Source of the DNA: Alphaproteobacteria bacterium
GTDB taxonomy: Bacteria; Pseudomonadota; Alphaproteobacteria; Micropepsales; Micropepsaceae
Length of the DNA: 64,000 nucleotides
Direction: 5' to 3'
Assembly (NCBI GenBank): GCA_013389115.1
Contig: JACADY010000061.1
Span: forward strand, 1 to 64,000
Shown here: positions 30,356-40,160 of the stretch, piece after piece
Position numbering within the stretch: position 1 is the first letter of the stretch
How the letters are laid out: each line of letters starts with the position of its first letter
Program-made: the position numbers and the translations under genes
Notes under the pieces: generated by a model
Seen by the model: only the letters and a program-made list of their open reading frames with translations
Databases searched by the model: none
Told to the model about the DNA's origin: nothing

Positions 30356-31389
30356 ACGCCGCCTTCGCCCGCTCTTCCCTTTGATCTTGCCAACCTTGCG
30401 AGGGCCGCCACTTCCCTGCGCCATTCGGCGACGGGCTTGGCGGGAAAACCGCCATAGATCGCGCCGCCCGGCAAATTCCGCGTCACGCCAGAACGTGCCG
30501 CTACCATCGCCTTCGGGCCGATTTCCACATGGTCTGCCACGCCGACCTTGCCGCCCAGAACCACATAATCGCCCAGCGTGACGGAACCCGACATGCCGAC
30601 CTGGGCAGTGAGAATGCAGCCTCGCCCGATGCGGCAGTTGTGCCCGATGTGCACCGCGTTATCAATCTTCGTGCCCTCGCCGATGACCGTGTCGATGAGC
30701 GCGCCGCGGTCGATCGTCGAATTGGCTCCGATCTCAACATCATCCTGAATGATGACCCGCCCGATTTGCGGGATCTTCACGTGCCCGGTTGGACCTTGCG
30801 CGAACCCAAAGCCGTCCTGTCCGATTCGCACCCCCGGATGGACGATCACACGGTCGCCCAGGAGTGCGCAGCCAAGGCTCGCCCCCGCCCCGATGATGCA
30901 GTCATTCCCGATGGCGACACCCCGGCCGATGACCGCATGGGCGCCGATCCGCGTGCGCGCTCCAATCCTGGCGCCCGCCGCGACAACCGCTCCGTGTTCC
31001 AGTTCCACACCCTCCGCCAGCCTCGCCGTCGGGTGGACCGCAAAACCGGCACAGGGGGCCGCGAAGCCTGTTGCATCCGGATAAAAAAGCCCAACTACCC
31101 GCGCGAAGGCCAGCGCCGGCGACTTGGTGACAATTTGCGCCATTTCCGGTGGCACTTCACCAGCGTCCGTCTCGCTCACAAGAACGGCGCCTGCCTTGGA
31201 CGCAAGGAGGGCCGGCAAATGCCGGCGGCCCTCGAAATAAGAGAGGTGATCGGGGCCGGCATGGCTTAGCGGCGCGACATCATAGACGTGCTGATCCGGA
31301 GATGCCCGAAAGAGGCCGGCGCTCAAAAAGGCCGCAAGCTCATCAAGCCGCTTCGGGCCTGCATTGTCGAAAAAAGTCGGATCAGCCAT
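30352..31389 (-). CDS. lpxD: UDP-3-O-(3-hydroxyacyl)glucosamine N-acyltransferase
   Basis: LpxD (EC 2.3.1.191) adds the N-linked hydroxyacyl chain in the third step of lipid A synthesis. The 345-residue protein has an N-terminal uridine-binding domain (about 1-110, with DLSYFEGRRH-type sequence), a left-handed beta helix (about 110-300) including GQDGFGFAQG and NAVHIGHNCRIG with the catalytic His, and a C-terminal helix. The ATG at 31389 gives the usual N-terminus. About 130 bp separate it from skp, with a weak hairpin in that gap. Confidence 0.95.
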   Translation of the reverse strand: MADPTFFDNAGPKRLDELAAFLSAGLFRASPDQHVYDVAPLSHAGPDHLSYFEGRRHLPALLASKAGAVLVSETDAGEVPPEMAQIVTKSPALAFARVVGLFYPDATGFAAPCAGFAVHPTARLAEGVELEHGAVVAAGARIGARTRIGAHAVIGRGVAIGNDCIIGAGASLGCALLGDRVIVHPGVRIGQDGFGFAQGPTGHVKIPQIGRVIIQDDVEIGANSTIDRGALIDTVIGEGTKIDNAVHIGHNCRIGRGCILTAQVGMSGSVTLGDYVVLGGKVGVADHVEIGPKAMVAARSGVTRNLPGGAIYGGFPAKPVAEWRREVAALARLARSKGRAGEGGV

Positions 31390-31464
31390 GTCGCAAGTTT
31401 AGTGCATCGCCCTTGGAATTGAAATCAAGCCAGCTTGCGCGCTTCGAAGTCTGCACAATGAGAA

Positions 31465-31491
31465 CGCCCCCGGAACGGGTCCCAGGGGCGC
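31465..31491 (-). terminator. Hairpin between skp and lpxD, weak terminator or processing site
   Basis: On the minus strand GCGCCCC pairs with GGGGGCG around a 12-nt loop and is followed by TTCTCATT, an imperfect T tract. It could attenuate transcription between the skp end and lpxD or act as an mRNA 3' stabiliser. Confidence 0.3.
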
Positions 31492-31518
31492 ATGTCACTG
31501 GAGCAAACCCTTCGGCTA

Positions 31519-32130
31519 TTATTGGCCGGCGCCTTCGGCGGGCTTGGGCGGCTCGACGAGTTCAACCGTCACCTTGGGAAGCCGCTCGTTGAGACGCTGG
31601 ATGGCAGCCATCGTGATATCGACGTCGATCGCTCCCAGAACAACAGCACCGCGTTGAATGAGAAGATTGGCGCCCCGCTCAATCATGATTTCCTTCAGGA
31701 TCGGCTCCAGTGCCTCGGCAATTTGTTGGCGGACCTTATTGACCCCACCCTGAATTTGCGCCTGACGCTCCTGAACGCGGCGCTCAAGCGAGACCTGGCG
31801 GTCGCGAAGCGACTTCTGGCGCTGCTCGCGAACCTTGGCGTCAAGAACAGAGGCCTGTTCCTGGAGCTGCTTGGCGTCGTTCGCGATCTTTTTCTGCTCA
31901 GGCTCGAACTCTTCCTGCATTTTTTTGCTGTAGGCCTCGACCTGAGCCACCATGTCCTTGCCCGCCGCAGAAAGGCGGACGGCCTCGTTCTGGTCGACAA
32001 CCAGAATGAGGGGGGCCGGCGTTCCAGCCACCGGGGCGACCTGGTCTTGCGCTTGCGCCGTGGGCACCATGGTCAATGCCGCGGCGATAGCCAGGGCGAT
32101 GGCCGTCATCATCTTCTGCATGTTACGCAT
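31519..32130 (-). CDS. skp: OmpH/Skp-family periplasmic chaperone
   Basis: Skp keeps unfolded outer-membrane proteins soluble in the periplasm on their way to the BAM complex. The 203-residue product has a signal peptide (about 1-28, ending TAQAQ), then a short beta region with ILVVDQNEAV, and a long coiled-coil stretch rich in K, E, Q and R (about 65-150). These match the jellyfish-like trimer tentacles. It lies directly downstream of bamA, 14 bp from it, and upstream of lpxD, the standard bamA-skp-lpxD order. Confidence 0.92.
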   Translation of the reverse strand: MRNMQKMMTAIALAIAAALTMVPTAQAQDQVAPVAGTPAPLILVVDQNEAVRLSAAGKDMVAQVEAYSKKMQEEFEPEQKKIANDAKQLQEQASVLDAKVREQRQKSLRDRQVSLERRVQERQAQIQGGVNKVRQQIAEALEPILKEIMIERGANLLIQRGAVVLGAIDVDITMAAIQRLNERLPKVTVELVEPPKPAEGAGQ

Positions 32131-32144
32131 GTCCTTTGAGGGGC

Positions 32145-34499
32145 TTAGAACCGGGTTGCCGTGCTGAAACGGAAGAACTCGGTCTTATCATATTCCTCTT
32201 TGGCGATTGCCTGCGCGAAGTCAAGCCGCACGGGGCCGAAGGGTGAATCCCACAGCACACTCATGCCAGCCGATGCACGCAGCGACAAGTCATCCTCGAT
32301 GCGGCACGCCAGTGTCGCGTCCAGGCAACTCTGCTTTGTCTCGTCGTCGACGATGCCCAGCGTACCGATATCGGTGAACAGGCTGGTCTTGATGCCAAAC
32401 TCTTCCGGCAAGCCATTCGGGAAACGAACTTCGGCTGTGCCTACAGCGAAGAACTGGCCGCCGACCGCGTCCTGCGCACTGCCTTCCACATCGCGTGGAC
32501 CAACGCCGGAATTCTCAAAGCCGCGGAAAGTCGAGCCACCCTTGAAGAAGCGGTCATTGATGCGAACGCCGCTGCCGTCATAGTTGTCGATCCAGCCCGT
32601 GCTGAGCGTCAGGCTGCCCACGACGTCGTCCCAGATGAGCTTCTGGTATACGGATCCGTCAAACTGGGTGCGGTAATACTCAACATCGCCGCCAAGGCCC
32701 GCGAAATCCTGCTGGAAGGTGAACTGATAGCCGTCCGTCGGTTCCAGCGGGTCGTTCGTCTCGTTGTAGGAGTAGCTGTAGCCGATGACTGAGGTGAGGT
32801 AATCACCCTCAAGATCCTGGACCGCCTGCGAGGCCGTGGAGGAGGGGTCGATCGAGTCCGAGCGCAATGTGTAGCGGCCATTGAAGCGGCCAAACTCAGA
32901 TGTCGGAAAGCCAAAGCGCAGACCCATGCCGGTCGAGTCGGTGTCGTAGGACGACTCGTCATACTCCGACAGGATCTTGTAGAGGTCGACGCCGACCGCG
33001 AGGTTGCGGTCGAGGAAGTAGGGCTCGGTGAAGCGGATATCGGCCTGCTGACGCTCGCCAGAGGCACTGATGCGGAAGCGCAGGAACTGGCCGCGGCCAA
33101 GCAAGTTGCGCTCGGAGATACTGACGTCAGCAACGAAGGAGTCGGCGGAAGAGAAGCCGAAACCGAGCGAGAGTTCGCCGGTCGACTGTTCCTGAACCTC
33201 CACGTTCAGGATGGTGCGATCCGGGGCGCTGCCCGGTTCTTCTGTGATCTCCACCTTCTTGAAGAAGCCGAGGCCGCGAATGCGCGAGCGGGAACGGTCG
33301 ATGAGCACGCGATTGAAGGCATCGCCTTCGGCCAGGCGGATTTCGCGGCGAATGACGCGATCGAGCGTGCGGGAGTTGCCCACAACGTTGATCCGCTCCA
33401 CATAGACGCGGGGACCTTCCTCCACCGTGAAGACGACATCGATCTTCTTCGTCTCTCGGTTACGGCGCACGCGCGGCTTGATCTCGGCGAAGGCATAGCC
33501 CTTCGTGCCGGCATAGAACGTGAGCGCATCGATGCTCTTGTCGACAAGCTCAGCGTTATACGTTTCTTCTGGCTCGACCAGCAGAAGCGGCCGCAGCTCG
33601 CCCCCCGGCAATTCAGCCAGGTTCGTTTGAATCTCAACTTCGCCGAACTGATACCGTTCCCCTTCGTCGACCGTGAAGGTCACGAAGAAACCGCTATTGT
33701 CGGGCGCGAGTTCCGCCACGGCGGAGACCACCCGGAAATCCGCATAACCCCTCGTAAGATAGAAACGCCGCAGCTGTTCCTTGTCGAAGGTCAGGCGATC
33801 GGGGTCGTAGTTGTCATTCGACGACATGAAACGCCACCACGCCGATTCCTGCGTGGCGATTTCGTCCTTGAGCTCACTGTCGGAAAAGACCGTGTTCCCG
33901 ATGAAATTGATGCGGCTGATCCCGGTCGTCTCACCTTCGTTGATTTCAAAAATGAGATCGACACGGTTTTGCGGCAGCTGCACGATCTTGGGCTCAACCG
34001 TCGCGGCAAAGCGCCCCGAGCGGCGATACAATTCCATAATGCGCTGAACGTCGGATTGGACCTTCGCGCGGGTAAAGACGATACGGGGCTTAAGCTGGAC
34101 TTCCTTGTCGAGGTCCTCGTCGGAGAGCGAGGAGTTCCCCTCGAAAGCGACGCGGTTGATGATCGGATTCTCGACCACCGTCACGGTCACCTTCCCGCCC
34201 TGCTCGGCGATTTTCACGTCCGAGAACAAACCGGTCGCGAACAAGGTCTTCAGCGACAAATCGATGAGCTGATCGTTGAAGACCTGACCTTCCTGGACGG
34301 CAAGGTAGGAGATAACGGTCTGCTCTTCGATGCGCTGTGTCCCCTCCACAACAATCTGGCGGACAACGGTCTCGCCCTCAGGTTGTGCGCCCACTTCGCC
34401 CCCGGTCGTGGCGCTCTGCGCGAGCGCAACCATCGGCGAAACAGACAAAGCAAAAATGCTGCTACCCATCAACAGGGTGCGTGCGGCGAGCCACATCAT
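32145..34499 (-). CDS. bamA: Outer membrane protein assembly factor BamA
   Basis: BamA is the core of the beta-barrel assembly machine in the outer membrane. The 784-residue precursor begins with a signal peptide (about 1-28, ALSVSPMVALAQS). It continues with five POTRA domains (about 45-450; repeated motifs such as NRVAFEGNSSLSD and RINFIGNTVFSD) and ends in a 16-strand barrel. The RGF motif of loop 6 appears as GGSTFRGFENSGVGPRD, and the last residue is Phe (FSTATRF), as expected for barrel recognition. It lies between rseP and skp. Confidence 0.96.
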   Translation of the reverse strand: MMWLAARTLLMGSSIFALSVSPMVALAQSATTGGEVGAQPEGETVVRQIVVEGTQRIEEQTVISYLAVQEGQVFNDQLIDLSLKTLFATGLFSDVKIAEQGGKVTVTVVENPIINRVAFEGNSSLSDEDLDKEVQLKPRIVFTRAKVQSDVQRIMELYRRSGRFAATVEPKIVQLPQNRVDLIFEINEGETTGISRINFIGNTVFSDSELKDEIATQESAWWRFMSSNDNYDPDRLTFDKEQLRRFYLTRGYADFRVVSAVAELAPDNSGFFVTFTVDEGERYQFGEVEIQTNLAELPGGELRPLLLVEPEETYNAELVDKSIDALTFYAGTKGYAFAEIKPRVRRNRETKKIDVVFTVEEGPRVYVERINVVGNSRTLDRVIRREIRLAEGDAFNRVLIDRSRSRIRGLGFFKKVEITEEPGSAPDRTILNVEVQEQSTGELSLGFGFSSADSFVADVSISERNLLGRGQFLRFRISASGERQQADIRFTEPYFLDRNLAVGVDLYKILSEYDESSYDTDSTGMGLRFGFPTSEFGRFNGRYTLRSDSIDPSSTASQAVQDLEGDYLTSVIGYSYSYNETNDPLEPTDGYQFTFQQDFAGLGGDVEYYRTQFDGSVYQKLIWDDVVGSLTLSTGWIDNYDGSGVRINDRFFKGGSTFRGFENSGVGPRDVEGSAQDAVGGQFFAVGTAEVRFPNGLPEEFGIKTSLFTDIGTLGIVDDETKQSCLDATLACRIEDDLSLRASAGMSVLWDSPFGPVRLDFAQAIAKEEYDKTEFFRFSTATRF

Positions 34500-34562
34500 C
34501 GGTACCTAAACGCCTCCGACGTTATCCCCTCGGTTGATCCCCCCGGACCCGCCGTCAGAAGA

Positions 34563-35717
34563 TTAGAAAATTCCCGACTTGGACAAATCATTCCATGTCG
34601 CGAAGATCATCAAAAAAAGGACGAGCGCAAGCCCTACGCGGAAACCCATTTCCTGAGCCTCCTCCCCCAGCGGCCTGCCCCGGACTGCCTCAAAGGCATA
34701 ATACAGAAGATGGCCGCCGTCGAGCATGGGAACCGGAAAAAGGTTGATCAGGCCGATACTGACCGACAGAACGGCGATCAGGTTGACATAGAATGCCACA
34801 CCTTCCTGCGCCGCCTGTCCTGAAATCTTTGCAATGCCGAGCGGACCGGAGATCTGAGAGCTGTCGCCTTTGCCCGTGACGATTCGGCCAAGGAAGGTGA
34901 GCGTATCGCCAACGATGGCGAATGTCCTGTCGATGGCCCTAAAGGCGGACTGAAGCGGGCCATAGGTGATGTGCTCATAGACGGGGGTTTCGCGCGCAGG
35001 GCTGATACCCAATTGCCCCCCCGTCATCTTATTGCCGAGAGGGTCAACGATCTCCGTTTTGCGCGGAGTAGCCTCCAAGGTGATTCGTTCGCCCGCCCGG
35101 TCGATCTCAATGCGCATCTGATCGCCATCACGCAGCACCACATAGCGCGCAATGTCGCCAAAGGATTCGATCGTCCGGCCATCGATCGACAAAACGCGGT
35201 CTCCAGGCTTGAACCCGGCCGCCTCGGCGACCGAGCCCGCCTTTACCTCAGCAATGATGGGAAGCACGCGCAGCTCGCCGAAGGTGAAAATGAGGCCCGA
35301 CAGGATGACGAAGGCGAGCAGAAAGTTCGCAAATGGCCCTGCCGCGACAATGAGCGCGCGCTGCCAGACCGGCTTTACATGGAAGCATGTGGCTGCTTCG
35401 CCACCCTTCTCCTGGATCTCGCGGATCTTCTCGCGATCGGGCGTGGATGCGGCACCCTCATCGCCCCAGAATTTCACATAGCCGCCCAAAGGAAGCGCGC
35501 TCACCTTCCAGCGTGTGCCGTACCGGTCATTCCAGCCATAAAGCTCCTTGCCGAAGCCGATCGAGAAGATTTCCACCTTCACATCAAAGAAGCGGGCGAC
35601 AAGGAAGTGCCCCATCTCGTGAATGAACACGACGATGGACAGCAGCAAGATGAACGGTACACCGGTAAAGACGATCGCTTCAAAAACTGTGCGGATCAGA
35701 TCAAGGATCATGTCCAT
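34563..35717 (-). CDS. rseP: RIP metalloprotease RseP (site-2 protease)
   Basis: RseP is an intramembrane zinc protease of the site-2 family that cleaves anti-sigma factors such as RseA and remnant signal peptides. The 384-residue protein has the zinc motif VVFIHEMGHFLVARFF in its first membrane segment, a periplasmic PDZ domain (about 135-215 with AAGFKPGDRVLSIDG), and the third zinc-ligand motif in PVPMLDGGHLLYY. Four hydrophobic segments are visible. Its position between dxr and bamA is conserved. ATG 35717 gives the standard N-terminus. Confidence 0.95.
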   Translation of the reverse strand: MDMILDLIRTVFEAIVFTGVPFILLLSIVVFIHEMGHFLVARFFDVKVEIFSIGFGKELYGWNDRYGTRWKVSALPLGGYVKFWGDEGAASTPDREKIREIQEKGGEAATCFHVKPVWQRALIVAAGPFANFLLAFVILSGLIFTFGELRVLPIIAEVKAGSVAEAAGFKPGDRVLSIDGRTIESFGDIARYVVLRDGDQMRIEIDRAGERITLEATPRKTEIVDPLGNKMTGGQLGISPARETPVYEHITYGPLQSAFRAIDRTFAIVGDTLTFLGRIVTGKGDSSQISGPLGIAKISGQAAQEGVAFYVNLIAVLSVSIGLINLFPVPMLDGGHLLYYAFEAVRGRPLGEEAQEMGFRVGLALVLFLMIFATWNDLSKSGIF

Positions 35718-35841
35718 CGGCGGGGCGGTTCCTTCATCTCGTGGCAGGCATTGTTGCGACGCGGTTCGGTTTCTGGCTGCTCATATCGCGACTTCGATGC
35801 CGGCCATGGCGGCAACACCGCACATGACACGGATTTCGGCT

Positions 35842-37053
35842 TCACGATACGAGCGCCTTGGCGCTTTCCTCGGCGCAGCTGCGGGCTTCGCGATCCAAAC
35901 TTAGCACATCCTCTATTGTTGTGAGTGTTAACGGGCGTCCAGAAACGCAGCGCGTCATCACCTCTTCCACAACATGAGAAATGTCGAGGAACCCCAGTCT
36001 CCGCTTCAGAAAAGCGGCGACGGCGATCTCATTTGCGGCGGTGAGCACGGTGGGTGCGATACCGCCTTCCTTAAGGGAAGCCTCCGCCAGGGCGAGGCAG
36101 GGAAACCTCGCAAGGTCCGCCTTTTCAAAGGTGAGTGCGCCCATCGCGATCAGGTCGAGACGGGGCGCCGGCGCCTCGATGCGCTGGGGGTATCCCAATG
36201 CATAGGCAATGGGTGTGCGCATGTCCGGGCTTGCCATCTGAGCCAGGACCGAGCCGTCCTTGTAGCTCACGAGGCTGTGCACGATCGATTGGGGGTGAAC
36301 GACGATATCGAGCTGGGAAGGCGGCATGTCGAAGAGATAATGTGCCTCGATCAGCTCCAGCCCCTTGTTCATGAGCGTGGCGCTGTCGACGGAAATCTTC
36401 ATACCCATCGACCAGCGTGGATGCGCGACCGCTTGCTCGGGCGTCGCTGCGCGCATCTGCTCGCGCGTCCAGGTGCGGAAGGGTCCGCCCGAAGCCGTCA
36501 GGATCAGCCGGTCGATCGCAGCGCGATTGGCGGGCTCAAAGACCTGGAAGATGGCGTTGTGCTCACTGTCGACGGGGAGCAGCCTTACGCCCGCTTCGGC
36601 GACGCGGGCCATGAAGAGCGGCCCTGCCGAAACCAGGCATTCCTTGTTGGCAAGGGCGAGCGTCACGCCGGGGCGCAGCGCCGCCATGGCTGGGCGCAAG
36701 CCCGCCGTCCCCACGATGGCGGCCATTATCCAGTCGGCCGGGCGCAGTGCGGCTTCCTCGACGGCCATGGCGCCGGCCGCCGTTTCGATCCCCGTTCCCG
36801 CGAGCGCCGCTTTCAGCTCTCCATAGCGCGAGGGATCGCCGATAACAGCAAGCCGGGGGCGAAAGCGCATGGCAAGTCCGGCCAGTTCCGCGACCCGGCT
36901 TTGCGCCGTCAAGGCCTCGATCTCAAAGCAGCCGCTATCCCGCGATCGATGGTGTGCGATGAGATCCAGTGTGCTTGCCCCCACCGATCCCGTCGCCCCC
37001 AGGATTGAAATCCGCCGGGGCGGTACGGAAACGCGAGGCGTCACTTCAGCCAT
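35842..37053 (-). CDS. dxr: 1-deoxy-D-xylulose 5-phosphate reductoisomerase
   Basis: Dxr (EC 1.1.1.267) makes 2-C-methyl-D-erythritol 4-phosphate, the committed step of the MEP isoprenoid pathway, which feeds undecaprenol and quinones. The product of about 403 residues has the NADPH motif ISILGATGSVGAST, the block ALANKECLVSAG and metal/substrate residues in PVDSEHNAIFQ, followed by LTASGGPFRTW. Start choice: ATG 37062 has its GGAGGG too close, whereas ATG 37053 has it at a good spacing. The 5' end overlaps cdsA. Confidence 0.95.
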   Translation of the reverse strand: MAEVTPRVSVPPRRISILGATGSVGASTLDLIAHHRSRDSGCFEIEALTAQSRVAELAGLAMRFRPRLAVIGDPSRYGELKAALAGTGIETAAGAMAVEEAALRPADWIMAAIVGTAGLRPAMAALRPGVTLALANKECLVSAGPLFMARVAEAGVRLLPVDSEHNAIFQVFEPANRAAIDRLILTASGGPFRTWTREQMRAATPEQAVAHPRWSMGMKISVDSATLMNKGLELIEAHYLFDMPPSQLDIVVHPQSIVHSLVSYKDGSVLAQMASPDMRTPIAYALGYPQRIEAPAPRLDLIAMGALTFEKADLARFPCLALAEASLKEGGIAPTVLTAANEIAVAAFLKRRLGFLDISHVVEEVMTRCVSGRPLTLTTIEDVLSLDREARSCAEESAKALVS

Positions 37054-37910
37054 TCCTGCCATCCCTCCCCTAGCGGCCCTGCCGGTACTATTATCGTATA
37101 GACGGCCGTCACCACGACAACCGCGATCATGCTGTCGAGCCGGTCCAAGACGCCGCCATGGCCGGGGATGATTTGCCCTGCATCCTTGACGTGAAAACGC
37201 CGCTTCAGCCCCGATTCCGCAAGGTCACCGACCTGCGCTACGGCTGCTGCGACAAGGCTAAGGCCTGCGACAATTAGCGGCTGCTCCACACCCACCGCAA
37301 TGCCGACGATGAGGCCACCCGTGAGCCCTCCCAGAAAGCCGCCCGCCATTCCCGCCCAAGTCTTTTTCGGAGAGACCTCCGGCCAGAGACGCGGGCCGCC
37401 GATCAGCTTGCCGCCTGCCCAGGCGAAGGTGTCGGTTCCCCAGGTCGTCAACAGCATCCAATAAAGTGTCGCGGTGCTCCATGGCGTCGCGCCACCCAGC
37501 CATTCGAACGCGATCAGGGGCAAGGCCAGATAGGGAACGCCCAAGGCGGCGCCGTCTGGGTCGGCATGGAGCCGATTGGCAATGACGGCGCCAAGCGCCG
37601 CGCCTGCCGCCACGATCGCGAAGGCAATCTCATAACGCCCCCATCCCCCAACGAGCACCGCCGCCGCGACCGTGCCCCCCATGATCAGGGTCAGAAGGGT
37701 CCAGGACATGCCGGTCAAGAGCCTTGCCCATTCGAAGGCCATGCGGGCGCCGATCAGGGTGAGCCAGGCGGTGAGCAGCCAGCCGCCCTCAGCAGACACG
37801 AACAGGCCCAAGGCCGCCAGGAGCACGCCCGATACAATCCGGCGCACGAGGGGATCGCGCCAATCAAGGCCGATGCCGAACGCAGACTTGTCTTCGCTAT
37901 GCGCACTCAC
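37041..37910 (-). CDS. cdsA: Phosphatidate cytidylyltransferase
   Basis: CdsA (EC 2.7.7.41) makes CDP-diacylglycerol, the precursor of all bacterial phospholipids. The 289-residue integral membrane protein has about eight hydrophobic segments. It carries SPKKTWAGMAGGFLGG and the C-terminal family signature spanning VGDLAESGLKRRFHVKDAG and IPGHGGVLDRLDS. The start is GTG 37910. It lies between uppS and dxr, as in most proteobacteria. Confidence 0.95.
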   Translation of the reverse strand: MSAHSEDKSAFGIGLDWRDPLVRRIVSGVLLAALGLFVSAEGGWLLTAWLTLIGARMAFEWARLLTGMSWTLLTLIMGGTVAAAVLVGGWGRYEIAFAIVAAGAALGAVIANRLHADPDGAALGVPYLALPLIAFEWLGGATPWSTATLYWMLLTTWGTDTFAWAGGKLIGGPRLWPEVSPKKTWAGMAGGFLGGLTGGLIVGIAVGVEQPLIVAGLSLVAAAVAQVGDLAESGLKRRFHVKDAGQIIPGHGGVLDRLDSMIAVVVVTAVYTIIVPAGPLGEGWQEWLK

Positions 37911-37934
37911 GCGTGGCGGCGCCTTTTTATTTTC

Positions 37935-38666
37935 TCAGCTTGCCCCATAGCGCCGATGGCGGCGTTGATACTCGGCAACGGCATCCAGCAATGACTGTTT
38001 TGTGAAGTCTGGCCAGAAAATGTCGTCAAAAACAAGCTCGGCATAGGCCGTCTGCCAAAGCAGGAAGTTGCTGAGACGCTTTTCACCGCTGGTGCGGATG
38101 ACGAGGTCCGGGTCGGGGATGCCGGCCGTGCTGAGGCGGCCTGCAATCATATCCTTTGTGATCTCATCGGGACGCAACCGCCCTTCAGCCACATCCCGGG
38201 CGAGGCCCCTGACGGCCGAGAGGATCTCATCCTGTCCACCATAGTTGAAGGCGATGATGAGGGTGAGGCCCTGATTGGCGTTGGTGAGGTTTTCGGCCTC
38301 CTCGATCAAGGCGACAATATCGGGCGCCACGCGGTCACGGCTGCCAATGATGCGGATGCGAACGCCCTTGCGATTCAGCTCGGCCAAATCCTCGCGGATG
38401 TACCAGCGCAGCAATCCCATCAGGTCGGACACTTCATCCGCCGGACGGTTCCAGTTCTCCGAAGAGAAGCTGTAGAGCGTGAGCACCTCAAGCCCCATGT
38501 CGCCCGCCGCGCGCACGACTTCACGCACGGCGTTGACACCCTGGCGATGGCCCAATGTGCGGGGCAACATCCGCGCCTTGGCCCAGCGCCGGTTGCCATC
38601 CATGATGATGGCGATGTGGCGGGGAAGAGGGTTCAAGCCCGGATCGGGCGCGCTGGCAATCGACAT
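37935..38666 (-). CDS. uppS: Isoprenyl transferase (undecaprenyl diphosphate synthase)
   Basis: UppS (EC 2.5.1.31) extends farnesyl diphosphate with eight cis isoprene units to the C55 carrier lipid used for peptidoglycan and O-antigen. The product of about 243 residues shows the catalytic [14 protein letters not shown] motif near residue 25, [12 protein letters not shown] and the C-terminal [15 protein letters not shown] block. The frame opens at GTG 38672, but ATG 38666 is the more likely start. It follows frr after about 110 bp and is 24 bp from cdsA. Confidence 0.95.
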   Translation of the reverse strand: MSIASAPDPGLNPLPRHIAIIMDGNRRWAKARMLPRTLGHRQGVNAVREVVRAAGDMGLEVLTLYSFSSENWNRPADEVSDLMGLLRWYIREDLAELNRKGVRIRIIGSRDRVAPDIVALIEEAENLTNANQGLTLIIAFNYGGQDEILSAVRGLARDVAEGRLRPDEITKDMIAGRLSTAGIPDPDLVIRTSGEKRLSNFLLWQTAYAELVFDDIFWPDFTKQSLLDAVAEYQRRHRRYGAS

Positions 38667-38777
38667 GTGCACTCATTCGCGCCGCAAAATGTCCGGGCGC
38701 CAGGACAAGCTTATCGAGGGTAATCCTGCGAGGCTAGCACAGACCGGTTACTAAAGACCTGTCCTGTTCCTCCAAGC

Positions 38778-39344
38778 CTAAACCTGCATGATTTCCTTTT
38801 CCTTGACCTGGAGAGCCTCATCAATTTCCTTGATGCTGGCGTCGGTGATCTTCTGGACTTCTTCCTCGAGCCGCTTGTGCTCGTCCTGGCCGATCTTGCC
38901 GTCCTTTTCCATTTTCTTCAGCGCGTCCATGCCGTCGCGGCGGACGTTGCGCACAGCCACGCGGGCACTCTCGGCATATTTGTGGGCGAGTTTGACAAGT
39001 TCCTTGCGCCGCTCCTCGGTGAGGGGCGGAATCGGAATGCGGATCAGCGTGCCGTCGACCTGGGGGTTGACACCAAGACCCGCCGCGCGGATCGCCTTAT
39101 CGACGGGGATGACGAGCCCCTTATCCCACACCTGTACCGTGATCATGCGGGGCTCCGGCGTGTTCACGGTGCCCACCTGATTGATCGGCATCGCGCTGCC
39201 ATAGGCATCCACCATTACAGGATCCAGCAGGCTGACCGACGCACGACCCGTTCGCAGGCCGTTGAACTCCTGTTTCAGCGTCGCCGCCGCACCCTTCATG
39301 CGCTTTTGCAGATCGTCTTTGTTGAATGGAGCGCTCACGTTCAT
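38778..39344 (-). CDS. frr: Ribosome recycling factor
   Basis: Frr splits post-termination ribosomes together with EF-G. The 188-residue product has the usual length, consistent with the three-helix bundle plus beta domain. Recognisable blocks are [20 protein letters not shown] near the N-terminus and [20 protein letters not shown] in the centre, followed by [10 protein letters not shown]. It is downstream of pyrH by 30 bp, as in nearly all bacteria. Confidence 0.96.
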   Translation of the reverse strand: MNVSAPFNKDDLQKRMKGAAATLKQEFNGLRTGRASVSLLDPVMVDAYGSAMPINQVGTVNTPEPRMITVQVWDKGLVIPVDKAIRAAGLGVNPQVDGTLIRIPIPPLTEERRKELVKLAHKYAESARVAVRNVRRDGMDALKKMEKDGKIGQDEHKRLEEEVQKITDASIKEIDEALQVKEKEIMQV

Positions 39345-39374
39345 GGTCCTCCCTCTTGCGGCGGCCTTCCCGCC

Positions 39375-40106
39375 TTACGCGGCCGCCGGTTCCTCGATCA
39401 CCGTACATTTGCCATTGCCGCGCAAGACGTCCACGAACCGGCCTTGCTCATGAATATTGAAAACAATGATCGGAATGCGGTTCTCGCGTGACAAAGAGAT
39501 GGCGGAGGCGTCCATCACCTTCAAATCCTTGGCGAGGACCTCATGATAAGTCAGCCGCTCAAAGCGGGTGGCGGTTGGAACCTTCTTGGGATCGGCCGTA
39601 TAAACGCCGTCGACCTGGGTTCCCTTGAGCAGAGCGTCGCAACCCATTTCGGCGGCGCGCAGGGCTGCTGCCGTATCGGTTGTGAAAAAGGGATTGCCGG
39701 TGCCGGCCGCGAAGATCACCACGCGGCGCTTTTCCATGTGGCGGATGGCGCGGCGGCGGATGTAAGGCTCGCACACCGTCGTCATCGGAATGGCGGATTG
39801 CACGCGGGTGTGAACGCCCAGGCGCTCCAGCGCATTCTGCATCGCAAGCGCGTTCATAACGGTTGCGAGCATGCCCATATAGTCGGCACTCGCCCGTTCC
39901 ATCCCCTCGGCGGCCCCTGACAGCCCGCGGAAGATGTTGCCGCCGCCAATGACGAGACAGACCTCGGCACCGATCTCGATGGCGTCGCGGACCTCGCTCG
40001 CGATGCGCTCCACCGTTTCAAGATCGATGCCGTATTGCTGCTTTCCCATCAGCGCTTCGCCCGAAATCTTCAGAAGGACCCTGCGATATCGCGGTTTTGC
40101 ACTCAT
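39375..40106 (-). CDS. pyrH: Uridylate kinase
   Basis: PyrH (EC 2.7.4.22) phosphorylates UMP to UDP and is a hexameric, allosterically controlled member of the amino-acid kinase fold. The 243-residue protein has [13 protein letters not shown] at the N-terminus, the loop [10 protein letters not shown], and [19 protein letters not shown], which carries nucleotide-binding residues. A clear AAGGAG precedes ATG 40106. It lies between tsf and frr in the conserved rpsB-tsf-pyrH-frr order. Confidence 0.96.
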   Translation of the reverse strand: MSAKPRYRRVLLKISGEALMGKQQYGIDLETVERIASEVRDAIEIGAEVCLVIGGGNIFRGLSGAAEGMERASADYMGMLATVMNALAMQNALERLGVHTRVQSAIPMTTVCEPYIRRRAIRHMEKRRVVIFAAGTGNPFFTTDTAAALRAAEMGCDALLKGTQVDGVYTADPKKVPTATRFERLTYHEVLAKDLKVMDASAISLSRENRIPIIVFNIHEQGRFVDVLRGNGKCTVIEEPAAA

Positions 40107-40160
40107 CGCCGGGTTCTCCTTGGTTCTCGATTTCAGGTCTTGCGCTGATAGGGTGGCGGC

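Noticed and set aside
40113-40126. SOS box upstream of pyrH (GTTC ... GTTC)
   Set aside because: The half-sites are six bases apart, not seven, so the spacing does not fit the LexA consensus.
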